Shown in pieces: positions 1-9,024 of a DNA stretch of 46,183 nucleotides. The number at the start of each line of letters is the position of its first letter. Within the stretch, counting starts at the first letter, position 1. The position numbers and the translations under genes are program-made. A model generated the notes under the pieces. That model searched no databases. It was not told where the DNA came from and worked only from the letters and a program-made list of their open reading frames with translations. The stretch comes from Streptomyces yangpuensis (lineage in GTDB: Bacteria > Actinomycetota > Actinomycetes > Streptomycetales > Streptomycetaceae): NCBI RefSeq assembly GCF_001005295.1, contig NZ_LBMK01000001.1, positions 382,735 through 428,917 of the forward strand, in the 5' to 3' direction.

Positions 1-10
1 CCCCCCCCCC
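1..10. other. Poly-C contig edge
   Basis: The window opens with ten C residues. The opposite end carries a C22 run (46160-46181). Homopolymers at both ends of a draft contig point to assembly or sequencing-chemistry artefacts, so the first codons of the partial gene that starts here should not be trusted. Confidence 0.6.
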
Positions 11-1392
11 GCCACTCCTTCTACGTCGCCGCGGGCGCGGCCGCGGCCGCGCAGTGGAACCTCGCCGACGAGGCGGGCGGCAACGCCGCCGACGAGGAGC
101 AGGGCAAGTACCCGGCCGCCTTCGGTCCGGGTGTCACCTTCGGCGTGCCCGGACCGGGCGGGACCATCGACCGCGCGGCCCGCTTCGACGGCACCGCCGG
201 CAGCTGGGTCGACGCGGGCAGCACGGTGCTGGACACCCTCAAGGGCTTCAGCGTCAGCGCCTGGGTCCGGCCCGGCGACCTGAGCCGGGACATGACGGTG
301 GTCAGCCAGGACGGCACCGGTGAGCCGGGCTTCGTCCTCGGCTACGACGCCACGGCCAAGACCTGGAAGTTCTCCATCCCGGCCGGCGACGTCGACACCC
401 TCGGTGAATGGAAGGCCGTGTCCACCGGTGTCACCCCGGTCAAGGACCAGTGGGTGCTGCTGACCGGCATCTACGACGGCGCCGCGGGCAGGATCCAGCT
501 GTACGTCGACAAGGACCTCAAGGGCGAGACGGTCCGCCGTTCGACCTGGAAGTCGTACGGCGCACTCCAGATCGGCCGCCACATCGACAAGGCGGGCTAC
601 GAGGACGCCTTCGTCGGTGACCTCGCCGAGGTCCGGGTCTTCAGCCGGCCGCTGCTGCCCGCCCAGATCACGGACATCAAGACGGTCCGCCCGGAGCGCA
701 AGGGCTACTGGAAGCTCAACGCCGTCCAGTCCGGCGCCTCTCCCGAGGCCGGCGGCGGCCAGGCCCTGACGATGGCGGGCAACGCGGCCATCTACATCCC
801 GAACCCCGACCCGCTGGCCGACCCGCCGCCGGTCGACGCCATGGTCGGCACCGGCCACCTGGTCCTCGACGGCAACGGGGACTACGCCTCCACGGCGGCC
901 GCCCCGGTCACCGGAGCCACGAGCTTCACGCTCTCGGCGCGCGTCCAGATCGCCTCGCAGGACGCCACGGCCTCGCAGACCGTGTTCTCGCTGCCCGGTA
1001 CGAACGCCAACCGGGTCCAGGTCCGCTACCAGGGCGCCACCAAGCGCTGGGAGCTGGCCGTGGCCACGACCGACACGGCCGGAGCCACGGTGAAGGCCTT
1101 CTCCGAGACCCAGGTCCTGCCGGAGACCAACCCGGTCGGCCAGCACCTTGCCGTCGTCTACGACGCGTTCGCCGGCCAGATCCGCCTGTACGTCAACGGC
1201 CAGCTGGCCGCGGCGCAGGGCGTGGACAACACGACCTGGGCCGCCACCGGCGGCCTCCAGGTGGGCCGTTCGCTCCGCGGGAACGCCGAGTACTTCGCCG
1301 GAGCCATCGACGAGGTCCGCGCCTACAACGGCGCCCTCGATCCGGTCTCCGTCGTCCAGCTCGCCGGCACCGTCGAGCTGACGGAGAGCTAG
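1..1392 (+). CDS. LamG-like jellyroll fold domain protein, 5' truncated
   Basis: This is the C-terminal 463 residues of a larger protein whose start lies off the contig; the frame is open from base 1. Two similar modules can be seen (about residues 15-215 and 280-455). Each has the LamG/concanavalin pattern: a segment like 'TGIYDGAAGRIQLYVDKDLKG' or 'AVVYDAFAGQIRLYVNGQLAA', then 'LQIGR/LQVGR' and a closing 'GDLAEVRVFSRPL' or 'GAIDEVRAYNGAL'. The family is an extracellular beta-sandwich that binds carbohydrate or protein ligands. No membrane anchor is visible at the C-terminus. It lies 94 nt upstream of a secreted RHS-repeat gene, with a strong terminator between them. LamG plus RHS pairs are common in streptomycetes, so I infer that it works at the surface alongside the RHS protein. 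Its ligand is unknown. The poly-C start makes the first four residues doubtful. Confidence 0.85.
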   Translation, partial: PPPRHSFYVAAGAAAAAQWNLADEAGGNAADEEQGKYPAAFGPGVTFGVPGPGGTIDRAARFDGTAGSWVDAGSTVLDTLKGFSVSAWVRPGDLSRDMTVVSQDGTGEPGFVLGYDATAKTWKFSIPAGDVDTLGEWKAVSTGVTPVKDQWVLLTGIYDGAAGRIQLYVDKDLKGETVRRSTWKSYGALQIGRHIDKAGYEDAFVGDLAEVRVFSRPLLPAQITDIKTVRPERKGYWKLNAVQSGASPEAGGGQALTMAGNAAIYIPNPDPLADPPPVDAMVGTGHLVLDGNGDYASTAAAPVTGATSFTLSARVQIASQDATASQTVFSLPGTNANRVQVRYQGATKRWELAVATTDTAGATVKAFSETQVLPETNPVGQHLAVVYDAFAGQIRLYVNGQLAAAQGVDNTTWAATGGLQVGRSLRGNAEYFAGAIDEVRAYNGALDPVSVVQLAGTVELTES

Positions 1393-1401
1393 ACCCTTCC
1401 C

Positions 1402-1443
1402 GGACAGGTGTGCCCGCCCCTCGCAGGGCGGGCACACCTGTCC
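1402..1443 (+). terminator. Terminator after the LamG gene
   Basis: A perfect 18-bp stem (1402-1419 with 1426-1443) closes a CTCGCA loop and is followed by GTTTCC. It begins 9 nt after the LamG stop codon. The stem is GC-rich with almost no U tract, as is usual for streptomycete terminators. Confidence 0.85.
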
Positions 1444-1486
1444 GTTTCCGCAGCACCTTCCTGCCCCTCTTCTGTGGAGTGCACTG

Positions 1487-4400
1487 ATGTCTCTACGCGG
1501 CCGATTGCTCAATCGGCGCATACACCGGCGAACACTGGGCTCGGTCGTCATCGGCCTGAGCCTCGCCCTGTCCGCCTCCTCCGTCCAGGCGCTGGAAACG
1601 GCCCCCGGCGGCACCAAGCGGCCCGGAGTCCAGAACTTCGGCGACCCCGTCAAGGGAACCAAGGCCAAGTCCAAGGGGCGCCCGGCGAACGCCACCGCGA
1701 AGGCGGCCGTCAAGAAGCTGGACAAGCCCGTCTGGCCCGGCACGGGCAGCGCCGAACTGGCCGTCCCGGCCACCGGCGGAACGCCTGCGGCCCAGGTGAA
1801 GGTGGGCGGCCTGCCCGTCACCGTCACCGCCCCGAAGGAAGCCGGCGCGAAGGCCTCGGCCACCTCCTTCTCGGCCGCCGCCATCGGCGGGGCCAAGCAG
1901 CCCGGCAAGGTCCGGGTCGACGTCGTCGACCCGAAGCGCGCCACCCAGCTCGGCGCCGGCGCCCTGCTGCGCGTCCAGCGGGCCGACCAGGCTGCCGACG
2001 GCGGTCAGGTCCGGCTGAACGTCGACTACGCGGCGTTCGCCGACGGCTTCGGCGGCAGCTACGGATCCCGCCTCCAGCTGGTCGAGCTCCCGGCCTGTGC
2101 GGCGGTCGCCGACCCCGGCACCGCGGCCTGCCCCGAACTCCCCAAGCCGCTCAAGACGGTCAACAACGCGAAGACGAAGACGGTCTCCGCGGACCTGACC
2201 GCTCCGGCGCGCCCGGCCGGCATGTCCGTGATGGCGGCCGGTCCCGCGGCGGGCGGCTCGATGGTGGCCCTCGCGGCGAGCGGCTCCTCCTCGCAGGGCA
2301 ACTACGCAGCCACTCCGCTCGCCCCGTCGGCGAAGTGGAGCGTGTCGAACTCCTCGGGCGGCTTCTCCTGGTCGTACCCGCTGCGCACACCCCCGGTCCC
2401 CGGTGGCCAGGTGCCGTCGCTCGGCCTCGGCTACTCCTCCCAGTCCGCGGACGGCCGCACCTCCGACACCAACAACCAGGGCTCCTGGGTCGGTGAGGGC
2501 TTCTCGTACGAGCCCGGCTATGTCGAGCGCAGCTACAAGCCCTGCGCGAAGGACGGCCAGAAGACCTCCGCCGAGCAGTGCTGGGCCTTCGACAACGCCA
2601 CCGTCATGCTCAACGGCTCGGCCACCGAGCTGATCAAGGGTGACGCCGACGGCAAGTGGCGGCTCGCGTCCGACGACGGCTCCAAGGTCGAGCAGCTCAA
2701 CGGCGCCGTGAACGGCGACAACGACGGCGAGCACTGGAAGATCACCACGACCGACGGTACCGAGTACTACTTCGGCAAGAACCGTCTGCCGGGCTGGGCC
2801 ACGGGCAACGAGGAGACCTCGTCCGTGTGGACGACCCCGGTCTTCGGCAACAACACCGGCGAGCCCTGCTACAACGCGACCTTCGCGAACGCCTCCTGCC
2901 AGCAGGGCTGGCGCTGGAACCTGGACTACGTCAAGGACCGCCAGGGCAACGTCATGTCGTACTTCTACGGCAAGGAGACGAACCACTACGCCCTGAACGG
3001 CAAGACCGACGTCAACGGCACCCCGTACACGGCGGGCGGCTACCTCAAGCGCATCGACTACGGCCAGCGCGAGGCCACCGTCTACTCCGCCAAGGCCCCG
3101 GCCCGCGTCGTGTTCACCACGAAGGAGCGGTGCCTGGAGACCGATACCTTCAAGTGCCTCCCGGCCGACTTCAAGACGGCGAACGCCGCCCACTGGCCGG
3201 ACGTCCCGATGGACCGCTACTGCGCGCCGAACACCAAGTGCAATGCCACCCAGGTCGCGGCCTCCTTCTGGACCCGCCAGCGGCTGACCGGCGTCACCAC
3301 GCAGATCCGCAAGGACGCCACGACCTACGACGACGTCGAGGCCTGGACGTTCACGCACCAGTTCACCGACAACGGTGACCAGTCCAAGACCCTGTGGCTG
3401 TCCAAGATCGACCACGAGGGCCGCAGGGGCGGCACCGCCAAGGTTCCCTCGGTCGAACTGATGGGTACCCAGCTCAAGAACCGGGTCGACGGCCTGAACG
3501 AGAGCATCGATCCCTTCTACCGCTTCCGCCTGTCCACCGTCCTGAGCGAGACCGGCGCCCAGCTGGACGTCAACTACGCCCCGGCGGAGTGCACCAAGGA
3601 CACCCTGCCCAAGCCGGGCGAGTCCACCAAGCGCTGCTACCCGGTCGTCTGGTCCCCGCCGGGATTCCTCGAACCGATCACCGACTGGTTCCACAAGTAC
3701 GTCGTCGCCCGGGTCATCGAGACCGACCGGACCGGCGGCGCCCCGGAACAGGTCACCGAGTACGACTACCAGGGCCCCGCGGGCTGGCGTAAGGCCGAGC
3801 CGGACGGCATGACCGAGGACAAGTACCTCACCTGGGGCGGCTGGCAGGGCTACGGCAAGGTCAAGGTGACCACCGGCGGCACCGCCACCACCAAAACCCG
3901 GATCGACTACACGTACCTCCAGGGCCTGGACGGCGACAAGAAGCCGGACGGCACCGCCCGCTCGGTGACGGTCGCCGACTCCGAGGGCGGCACGTACACC
4001 GACCACAAGGAGTTCAGCGGCCACGAGCTGGAGTCCGCCACCTACGACGGCGACAAGCTCGTCTCCAAGGTCATCAAGACCCCGATGCGGCACTACACCG
4101 CGACGGACACCAACACCTGGGGCACCAGCCACGCCTCGCTCACCAGGACCGTCAAGACGCGCGGCTACACGGTGACCGAAGGCGGCGACGGCCGTCGCGA
4201 GTCCGAGTCGAACGCGACGTACGACCTGACGAACGGCACCGGCCGGATCCTGCAGGCGGAGGACCTCGGCGACCTGTCGACCACGGCCGACGACACCTGC
4301 ACCCGCACGTCCTACGCGGACAACGCGGCGGCCAACATCCTCGGCGCGGCCTCCCGGGTCGAGTCCGTCTCGGTCAAGTGCGCCACCACCCCCGACCGCA

Positions 4401-7400
4401 GGACGCAGGTGATCTCGGACGAGCGCACCGCGTACGACGGCCTGGCCTTCGGCGCCGCGCCCACCGTGGGCAACGCGACGCAGACCGAGCGCATGACGTC
4501 CCACAACGGGACGACGGCCACCTACAAGGTCACCGGTACGACCACGTACGACGCCTTCGGCCGGCCCGCCTCGCAGACCGACGCCCTGGGCGCGGAGACC
4601 AAGACGGCGTACACCGACGTCAACGGCCTCATCTCCCAGACCAAGGTCACCAACGCCCTCGGCCACGTCAACACGAGGGACTTCGACCCCGCCTGGGGCC
4701 TGTCCACCGGTCAGACCGACCCCAACGGCAAGCGCGGCGACCTCGCGTTCGACCCGCTCGGCCGCCTGGTCTCGGTCTGGCTCCCGGACCGCTCGAAGAG
4801 CGGTGGCCAGACGCCGAGCATCAAGTACAGCTACAACTACCGTCTCGACAAGCCGGTCTCCGTGAAGACCGAGAAGATCGAGATCGACGGCTCCTACGGC
4901 GCCGAGTACGAGCTCTACGACAGCCTGCTGCGTCCGCGCCAGAAGCAGACGGAAGGCCCCTCCGGCACCCGCATGGTGGCGGACACCTTCTACACGCCGA
5001 CCGGCAAGATCGCCAAGGTCAACGCCACGTACAACGCGGCGGGTGCGGCCTCCGACGAGCTGCTGATCGTCCGCAACGGCGACGTCGGCGCGCAGACCCT
5101 CTACGAGTACGACGGCCTGGGCCGCACCACCGCCCAGATCAGCGCGGTGGCCGGCGGTGAGCAGTGGCGCACCACGATCGTCCACGGCGGCGACCGCATC
5201 CACGTGGACCCGCCCGTCGGCGGCACGCCCACGACGAGGCTGACCGACGGCCAGGGCCGGACCACCGAGGTACGTCACTACAAGGGCGCCTTCCCGGTGC
5301 CGAACGGTCCGACCTCGGGCTACGACACCACCAAGTACTCGTACACGCCGACGGGCAAGCTCAAGCAGCTCACCGACCCGGCGAACAACGTGTGGACCTA
5401 CAAGTACGACCAGCTCGACCGGCCGGTCGAGGCGATTGACCCGGACTCGGGCAAGCGCACGACCACCTACGACGCGGCCGACCGGCCGACGTCCACCACG
5501 GACGCCCGCGGCAAGACGGTCTCGACGGTCTACGACAAGCTCGACCGCGTCCTGACGACGTGGGACGGCCCCGCGGACACCGGGACCAAGCTCACCGAGC
5601 AGCGGTACGACAAGGCGGGCTGGCTGGGCAAGCAGTGGGCCTCGCTGCGCTACGTCAACGCGACGGAGTACTTCGCCTCGGTCACCCAGGCGATGGACGA
5701 GTTCTACCAGCCGCTGAAGACGGCCTACACGGTCCCCGCCTCCTCCGGCACGGGCCTGGCCGGCACCTACGTCTTCGCCAGCGCCTACAACCGTGACGGC
5801 ACCAAGCAGAGCGACTCGCTCCCGGCGGCGGGCGGCCTCGACGCCGAGACCCTCGCCTACGGCTACGACGACATCCAGCGCCTGAAGAGCATGACGGGCA
5901 CGACGTCGTACGTCACCAACGCCATCTGGTCCGGCCGCACCCTCCTGCAGCAGCTGGAGCTGAACAACGGCGGCAAGAAGGTCTGGCAGACCTTCCAGTA
6001 CGAGACCGGTACCGACCGGCTCATGAGCTCCAAGGTGGACGTCTACGGCTCCACCACGGGTCCGGTGAAGGAGTCGAACTACTCCTACGACCAGATCGGC
6101 AACGTCCGGTCCATCGCCGACGTCGCCGGCAGCGGCACGCCCGACCTGCAGTGCTTCGCGTACGACTACCAGGCCCGCATGACGGAGTCCTGGACCCCGG
6201 CCACCACCAAGGCCGCGGCCGCCGCGTCCGGCACGGTCGGCAGCCAGGTCCCGGTCTCGGGCTCGGGTCCGGCGGCCTGCAACACGGCCCCCGGCTCCGC
6301 CGCACTGGGCGGTCCGGCCCCGTACTGGAACTCGTACACCTTCGACTCGGTCGGCAACCGCCTCACCGAGACGGCGCACGACACCGGGCTGAACGCCACG
6401 AAGGACGTCAAGCGCACCTTCACCTACAAGGCGGGCAGCCACCAGGTCCAGAAGGTCGTGGAGAACACCCCGACCGGTGACCGCCAGTACAGCTACGGCT
6501 ACGACGCGGCCGGCAACACCACCACCCGCACGATCGGAGGCAATACCCAGACCCTGGAGTACGACGCCCTCGGCGACCCGGTGAAGAACAGCCGGCCGGA
6601 CGACGTCACCACGCCGGGCACGAACGAGGCGTCGGAGACGACGTTCCTCTACGGCCCCGACGGCGGCCGGGTCCAGCGCAAGGACGCCACCGGTACCACC
6701 GTGTACCTGCCGGGTATGGAACTGCGCCTGGACGCGGGGACGACCACGGCCAAGGCGACGCGCTACTACGCCTTCGCGGGACAGAGCGTCGCGATCCGCA
6801 CCCCGGACAAGAAGCTGTCCTTCCTGGCCTCCGACCACCACGGCACGGCCGAGATGTCGATCGACGCCACGACGGGCGCGGTCACCCAGCGGCGCATGGA
6901 CCCCTACGGCAACAGCCGCGGGACTCCGCAGGGCACCTGGAAGGGCGAGAAGGGCTTCGTCGGCGGCACGATCGACGCGTCCACGGGCCTCACGACGATC
7001 GGGGCCCGCGAATACGACTCGTTCCTGGGCAAGTTCATCACCCCGGACCCGGTCGTCGACACGAATGACGCGCAGCAGCTGAACGCGTACGCCTACGCGC
7101 ACAACCGCCCGGTCTCGGCGAGCGACCCGAGCGGTCTGTACGACCCGGACATGCGGGAGTTCTGCCGGGGCCGAACCGACTGCACGGGCGGCAGGTGGAC
7201 CCCGAAGCCGGACAAGAATCCCGACCCGCCGACCACGGAGGCCGAAACCAACCTTCGCAACGCCGAGGGCGAGCACAACCGCACCAAGACGAAGATCAAG
7301 AACGCCGTCAAGCAGATCACCAAGATCCTCATGGACGAGCTCGGTGTGACGGCGGCTCTGGACTGCTTCTCCAGTGGCGACCTGGGCGCGTGTGGTGAAA

Positions 7401-8386
7401 CAGCGCTCAACATCGCGAGCAGCTTCGCCGGCGGCATCGCAGGCAAGGTCCTCAAGAAGTACGGGTGGCCGACCGAGTGGAAGAAGGCCGGCGCCCTCAT
7501 CAAGAAGCTGGGCGGGCTCGCGCTCGACCTGGTGGACGGGGTCAAGACCTGGTTCAAGACCTCGGAGAAGGTCGAAAAGGCCAAGGGAGCCCTGGCGGCG
7601 GCCAAGGCCCGGTTCAAGGGATCCGGCGGCAGCTGCCCCGTCCCGCACAGCTTCCTGCCGGGCACCGAGGTCCTTCTCGACGACGGATCGACGAAGAAGA
7701 TCGAGGACGTCAAGGTCGGGGACCGTATCACCACGACGGACCCGTCCACCGGCGAGACGCTTACGCGCGAGGTCGTCGGCACGATCGTCACCCGCGACGA
7801 CAAGCATTTCGTCGACCTGACGATGAGCACCGCATCGGGCGAAGCGGCACTCGTCTCCACCGTCACCCACCCGTTCTGGGTTGAGTCGGAACAGCGTTTC
7901 ATCGAGGCCGGCGATCTCAAGCCGGGAATGCGCCTGCGTACGCCAGACGGTGACACGGTTCCGCTGACGGGGCTGCGCTTCTTCGAGGAACGCAGCCGGA
8001 CTCACGATCTCACCATCGACGGCATTCACGCGTATTACGTCCTTGCAGGGGAGACCCCCCTGCTGGTGCACAATCAGGATCAGGCCTGCCCGACCCCTCG
8101 CGGATACCCGAACCGTGAGCTTCCGAGGAACGCCCGCTCCGGTGAGCCGTCCCCCGATCCGGCTGCCGAGGGATACCCGCACACCCAGCTAGGGGTGAAG
8201 AAGAGCAAGCGCAATCCGCCATATGCCCAGGCGCGAGAATTTGATGCGGACGGGAAGCCCGTCAGAGACGTGGACTTCACCGACCACGGGCGTCCCCAGA
8301 ACCACGACAATCCGCACCAGCACACTTGGGATGAGAACGCCACCGGTGGAACCCGGAGCCGGTCGGGCCCCAAGCCCATGGATTAG
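1487..8386 (+). CDS. Secreted RHS-repeat polymorphic toxin with Hint autoprotease and C-terminal toxin tip
   Basis: A 2299-residue protein. Residues 1-36 form a Sec signal peptide (Arg-rich start, then VVIGLSLALSASSVQA). Residues 280-345 resemble the N-terminal region of large RHS/SpvB-like proteins. About 1000-1830 hold many YD repeats (such as YDAFGRP, YDQLDRP, YDAAGN), which form the RHS cocoon. The RHS core signature REYDSFLGKFITPDP...NAYAYAHNRPVSASDPSGLY is near 1840-1885. A helical pre-toxin segment follows (1920-2045). A Hint domain spans about 2050-2196: Cys2050 nucleophile, T2127-H2128 (THPF), terminal H2195-N2196. The residue after HN is Gln, not Cys/Ser/Thr, so cleavage rather than splicing is expected, releasing a tip of about 103 residues. 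That tip has FTDHG (2264-2268) and NPHQH (2275-2279) and looks like a small nuclease-type toxin. It resembles what I remember of polymorphic toxin type 24, but I am not certain. The ATG is preceded by GGAGTG. The immunity candidate follows 9 nt later. Confidence 0.92.
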   Translation: MSLRGRLLNRRIHRRTLGSVVIGLSLALSASSVQALETAPGGTKRPGVQNFGDPVKGTKAKSKGRPANATAKAAVKKLDKPVWPGTGSAELAVPATGGTPAAQVKVGGLPVTVTAPKEAGAKASATSFSAAAIGGAKQPGKVRVDVVDPKRATQLGAGALLRVQRADQAADGGQVRLNVDYAAFADGFGGSYGSRLQLVELPACAAVADPGTAACPELPKPLKTVNNAKTKTVSADLTAPARPAGMSVMAAGPAAGGSMVALAASGSSSQGNYAATPLAPSAKWSVSNSSGGFSWSYPLRTPPVPGGQVPSLGLGYSSQSADGRTSDTNNQGSWVGEGFSYEPGYVERSYKPCAKDGQKTSAEQCWAFDNATVMLNGSATELIKGDADGKWRLASDDGSKVEQLNGAVNGDNDGEHWKITTTDGTEYYFGKNRLPGWATGNEETSSVWTTPVFGNNTGEPCYNATFANASCQQGWRWNLDYVKDRQGNVMSYFYGKETNHYALNGKTDVNGTPYTAGGYLKRIDYGQREATVYSAKAPARVVFTTKERCLETDTFKCLPADFKTANAAHWPDVPMDRYCAPNTKCNATQVAASFWTRQRLTGVTTQIRKDATTYDDVEAWTFTHQFTDNGDQSKTLWLSKIDHEGRRGGTAKVPSVELMGTQLKNRVDGLNESIDPFYRFRLSTVLSETGAQLDVNYAPAECTKDTLPKPGESTKRCYPVVWSPPGFLEPITDWFHKYVVARVIETDRTGGAPEQVTEYDYQGPAGWRKAEPDGMTEDKYLTWGGWQGYGKVKVTTGGTATTKTRIDYTYLQGLDGDKKPDGTARSVTVADSEGGTYTDHKEFSGHELESATYDGDKLVSKVIKTPMRHYTATDTNTWGTSHASLTRTVKTRGYTVTEGGDGRRESESNATYDLTNGTGRILQAEDLGDLSTTADDTCTRTSYADNAAANILGAASRVESVSVKCATTPDRRTQVISDERTAYDGLAFGAAPTVGNATQTERMTSHNGTTATYKVTGTTTYDAFGRPASQTDALGAETKTAYTDVNGLISQTKVTNALGHVNTRDFDPAWGLSTGQTDPNGKRGDLAFDPLGRLVSVWLPDRSKSGGQTPSIKYSYNYRLDKPVSVKTEKIEIDGSYGAEYELYDSLLRPRQKQTEGPSGTRMVADTFYTPTGKIAKVNATYNAAGAASDELLIVRNGDVGAQTLYEYDGLGRTTAQISAVAGGEQWRTTIVHGGDRIHVDPPVGGTPTTRLTDGQGRTTEVRHYKGAFPVPNGPTSGYDTTKYSYTPTGKLKQLTDPANNVWTYKYDQLDRPVEAIDPDSGKRTTTYDAADRPTSTTDARGKTVSTVYDKLDRVLTTWDGPADTGTKLTEQRYDKAGWLGKQWASLRYVNATEYFASVTQAMDEFYQPLKTAYTVPASSGTGLAGTYVFASAYNRDGTKQSDSLPAAGGLDAETLAYGYDDIQRLKSMTGTTSYVTNAIWSGRTLLQQLELNNGGKKVWQTFQYETGTDRLMSSKVDVYGSTTGPVKESNYSYDQIGNVRSIADVAGSGTPDLQCFAYDYQARMTESWTPATTKAAAAASGTVGSQVPVSGSGPAACNTAPGSAALGGPAPYWNSYTFDSVGNRLTETAHDTGLNATKDVKRTFTYKAGSHQVQKVVENTPTGDRQYSYGYDAAGNTTTRTIGGNTQTLEYDALGDPVKNSRPDDVTTPGTNEASETTFLYGPDGGRVQRKDATGTTVYLPGMELRLDAGTTTAKATRYYAFAGQSVAIRTPDKKLSFLASDHHGTAEMSIDATTGAVTQRRMDPYGNSRGTPQGTWKGEKGFVGGTIDASTGLTTIGAREYDSFLGKFITPDPVVDTNDAQQLNAYAYAHNRPVSASDPSGLYDPDMREFCRGRTDCTGGRWTPKPDKNPDPPTTEAETNLRNAEGEHNRTKTKIKNAVKQITKILMDELGVTAALDCFSSGDLGACGETALNIASSFAGGIAGKVLKKYGWPTEWKKAGALIKKLGGLALDLVDGVKTWFKTSEKVEKAKGALAAAKARFKGSGGSCPVPHSFLPGTEVLLDDGSTKKIEDVKVGDRITTTDPSTGETLTREVVGTIVTRDDKHFVDLTMSTASGEAALVSTVTHPFWVESEQRFIEAGDLKPGMRLRTPDGDTVPLTGLRFFEERSRTHDLTIDGIHAYYVLAGETPLLVHNQDQACPTPRGYPNRELPRNARSGEPSPDPAAEGYPHTQLGVKKSKRNPPYAQAREFDADGKPVRDVDFTDHGRPQNHDNPHQHTWDENATGGTRSRSGPKPMD

Positions 8387-8395
8387 AGGTGACCG

Positions 8396-8836
8396 ATGAG
8401 TGACTTCATTGAGTTTCCGATGCATGACGACAAGGGAGGGGTGCGCCACCTCGACGATCTGCTGTCCCTGGTCCCGGACAATGACTGGACATGGAGCGTG
8501 CTCGAATTCGATGGAATCGGACACGGCCCCGCGGAACAGGGCTACGCGGAATTCCGGGAGAAGGTGAACGCCTCGCCTCAGGGGTACGTAATGTCATGGC
8601 CGGAGGTGGCTGAGTTCTCCGCCGGCATCCGCCAGTACTTCGACCTGATCTTGGTGGCGGCGAGCAATCGCGACCTGCTCAGCGCGGAGAGACTCGAGGC
8701 TCAGGACTTCGGCCAGTGCCTTGTGGTCTTCACCGCAGGTGACAGCACTTGGTGGGCCGTGCGAGTCGACGAAGCAGTCGAGGCGGCCTCCGGTCTCGTG
8801 GCCGGCCTCCGGGCCCGCTACGGAGTCGCGCAATAG
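8396..8836 (+). CDS. Putative immunity protein for the RHS toxin tip
   Basis: A 146-residue soluble protein with no signal peptide or membrane segment, and acidic overall. I do not recognise its family from sequence. The assignment rests on position. It starts 9 nt after the stop of the RHS toxin gene, in the same direction, with AGGTGA just before the ATG and a terminator straight after its own stop. That is the standard place for a cognate immunity gene. Its GC content (roughly 55-67% by hand count over several lines) is lower than the flanking housekeeping genes and matches the toxin tip, suggesting that the two were acquired together. It could be an unrelated small gene; binding to the tip has to be shown. 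Confidence 0.65.
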   Translation: MSDFIEFPMHDDKGGVRHLDDLLSLVPDNDWTWSVLEFDGIGHGPAEQGYAEFREKVNASPQGYVMSWPEVAEFSAGIRQYFDLILVAASNRDLLSAERLEAQDFGQCLVVFTAGDSTWWAVRVDEAVEAASGLVAGLRARYGVAQ

Positions 8837-8840
8837 GTGG

Positions 8841-8872
8841 GGGCCCCGGTTTGACCCATCAAACCGGGGCCC
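8841..8872 (+). terminator. Hairpin terminator of the RHS/immunity unit
   Basis: A perfect 14-bp stem (8841-8854 with 8859-8872) closes a CCCA loop, starting 4 nt after the immunity stop codon. No U tract follows. The same bases carry the -35 box of the rplU promoter (TTGACC, 8851-8856), so the element has two roles. Confidence 0.75.
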
Positions 8873-8879
8873 GTAACCT
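8851..8879 (+). promoter_or_regulatory. rplU promoter (HrdB-type)
   Basis: TTGACC at 8851-8856, a 17-nt spacer, and TAACCT at 8874-8879 match the streptomycete vegetative consensus TTGAC N16-18 TANNNT. The expected start of transcription is near 8886, giving a leader of about 140 nt before rplU. The -35 box sits in the arm and loop of the upstream hairpin. Confidence 0.7.
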
Positions 8880-8886
8880 AGGTCGC

Positions 8887-9024
8887 TGGCGTGTCTACGT
8901 GCACGCCATCCACTGAGCACCTCACCTCCCGCACCGCCTCGCGGCGCGGGGGAGGCCGGTCTGCGGGTTCCCGCGGGGCCGGCTGGCTTCAGGGGTTCCC
9001 GAATCGAGTGAGAGAGAGATCCGC
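8887..9024 (+). promoter_or_regulatory. Structured 5' leader of rplU
   Basis: This is about 138 nt of transcribed leader with no good ORF. Several pairings are possible: CCTCC (8925-8929) with GGAGG (8951-8955), GCCGG (8955-8959) with CCGGC (8979-8983), and GCGGG (8963-8967) with CCCGC (8970-8974). L21 operons in other bacteria have autoregulatory leaders; I do not recognise the Firmicutes L21 motif here. A role in regulation is inference. Confidence 0.4.

Noticed and set aside
7634..8074. Protein-splicing intein in the RHS protein
   Set aside because: The Hint block has the N-terminal Cys and terminal HN, but the next residue is Gln rather than Cys, Ser or Thr, and only a short toxin-like tip follows. 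Self-cleavage fits better than splicing.
1493..8182. A 2229-residue open frame on the minus strand opposite the RHS gene
   Set aside because: It is a composition shadow: the plus frame has the signal peptide, YD repeats, RHS core and Hint motifs, while the minus frame is repetitive Arg/Val/Gly/Leu without any recognisable domain.
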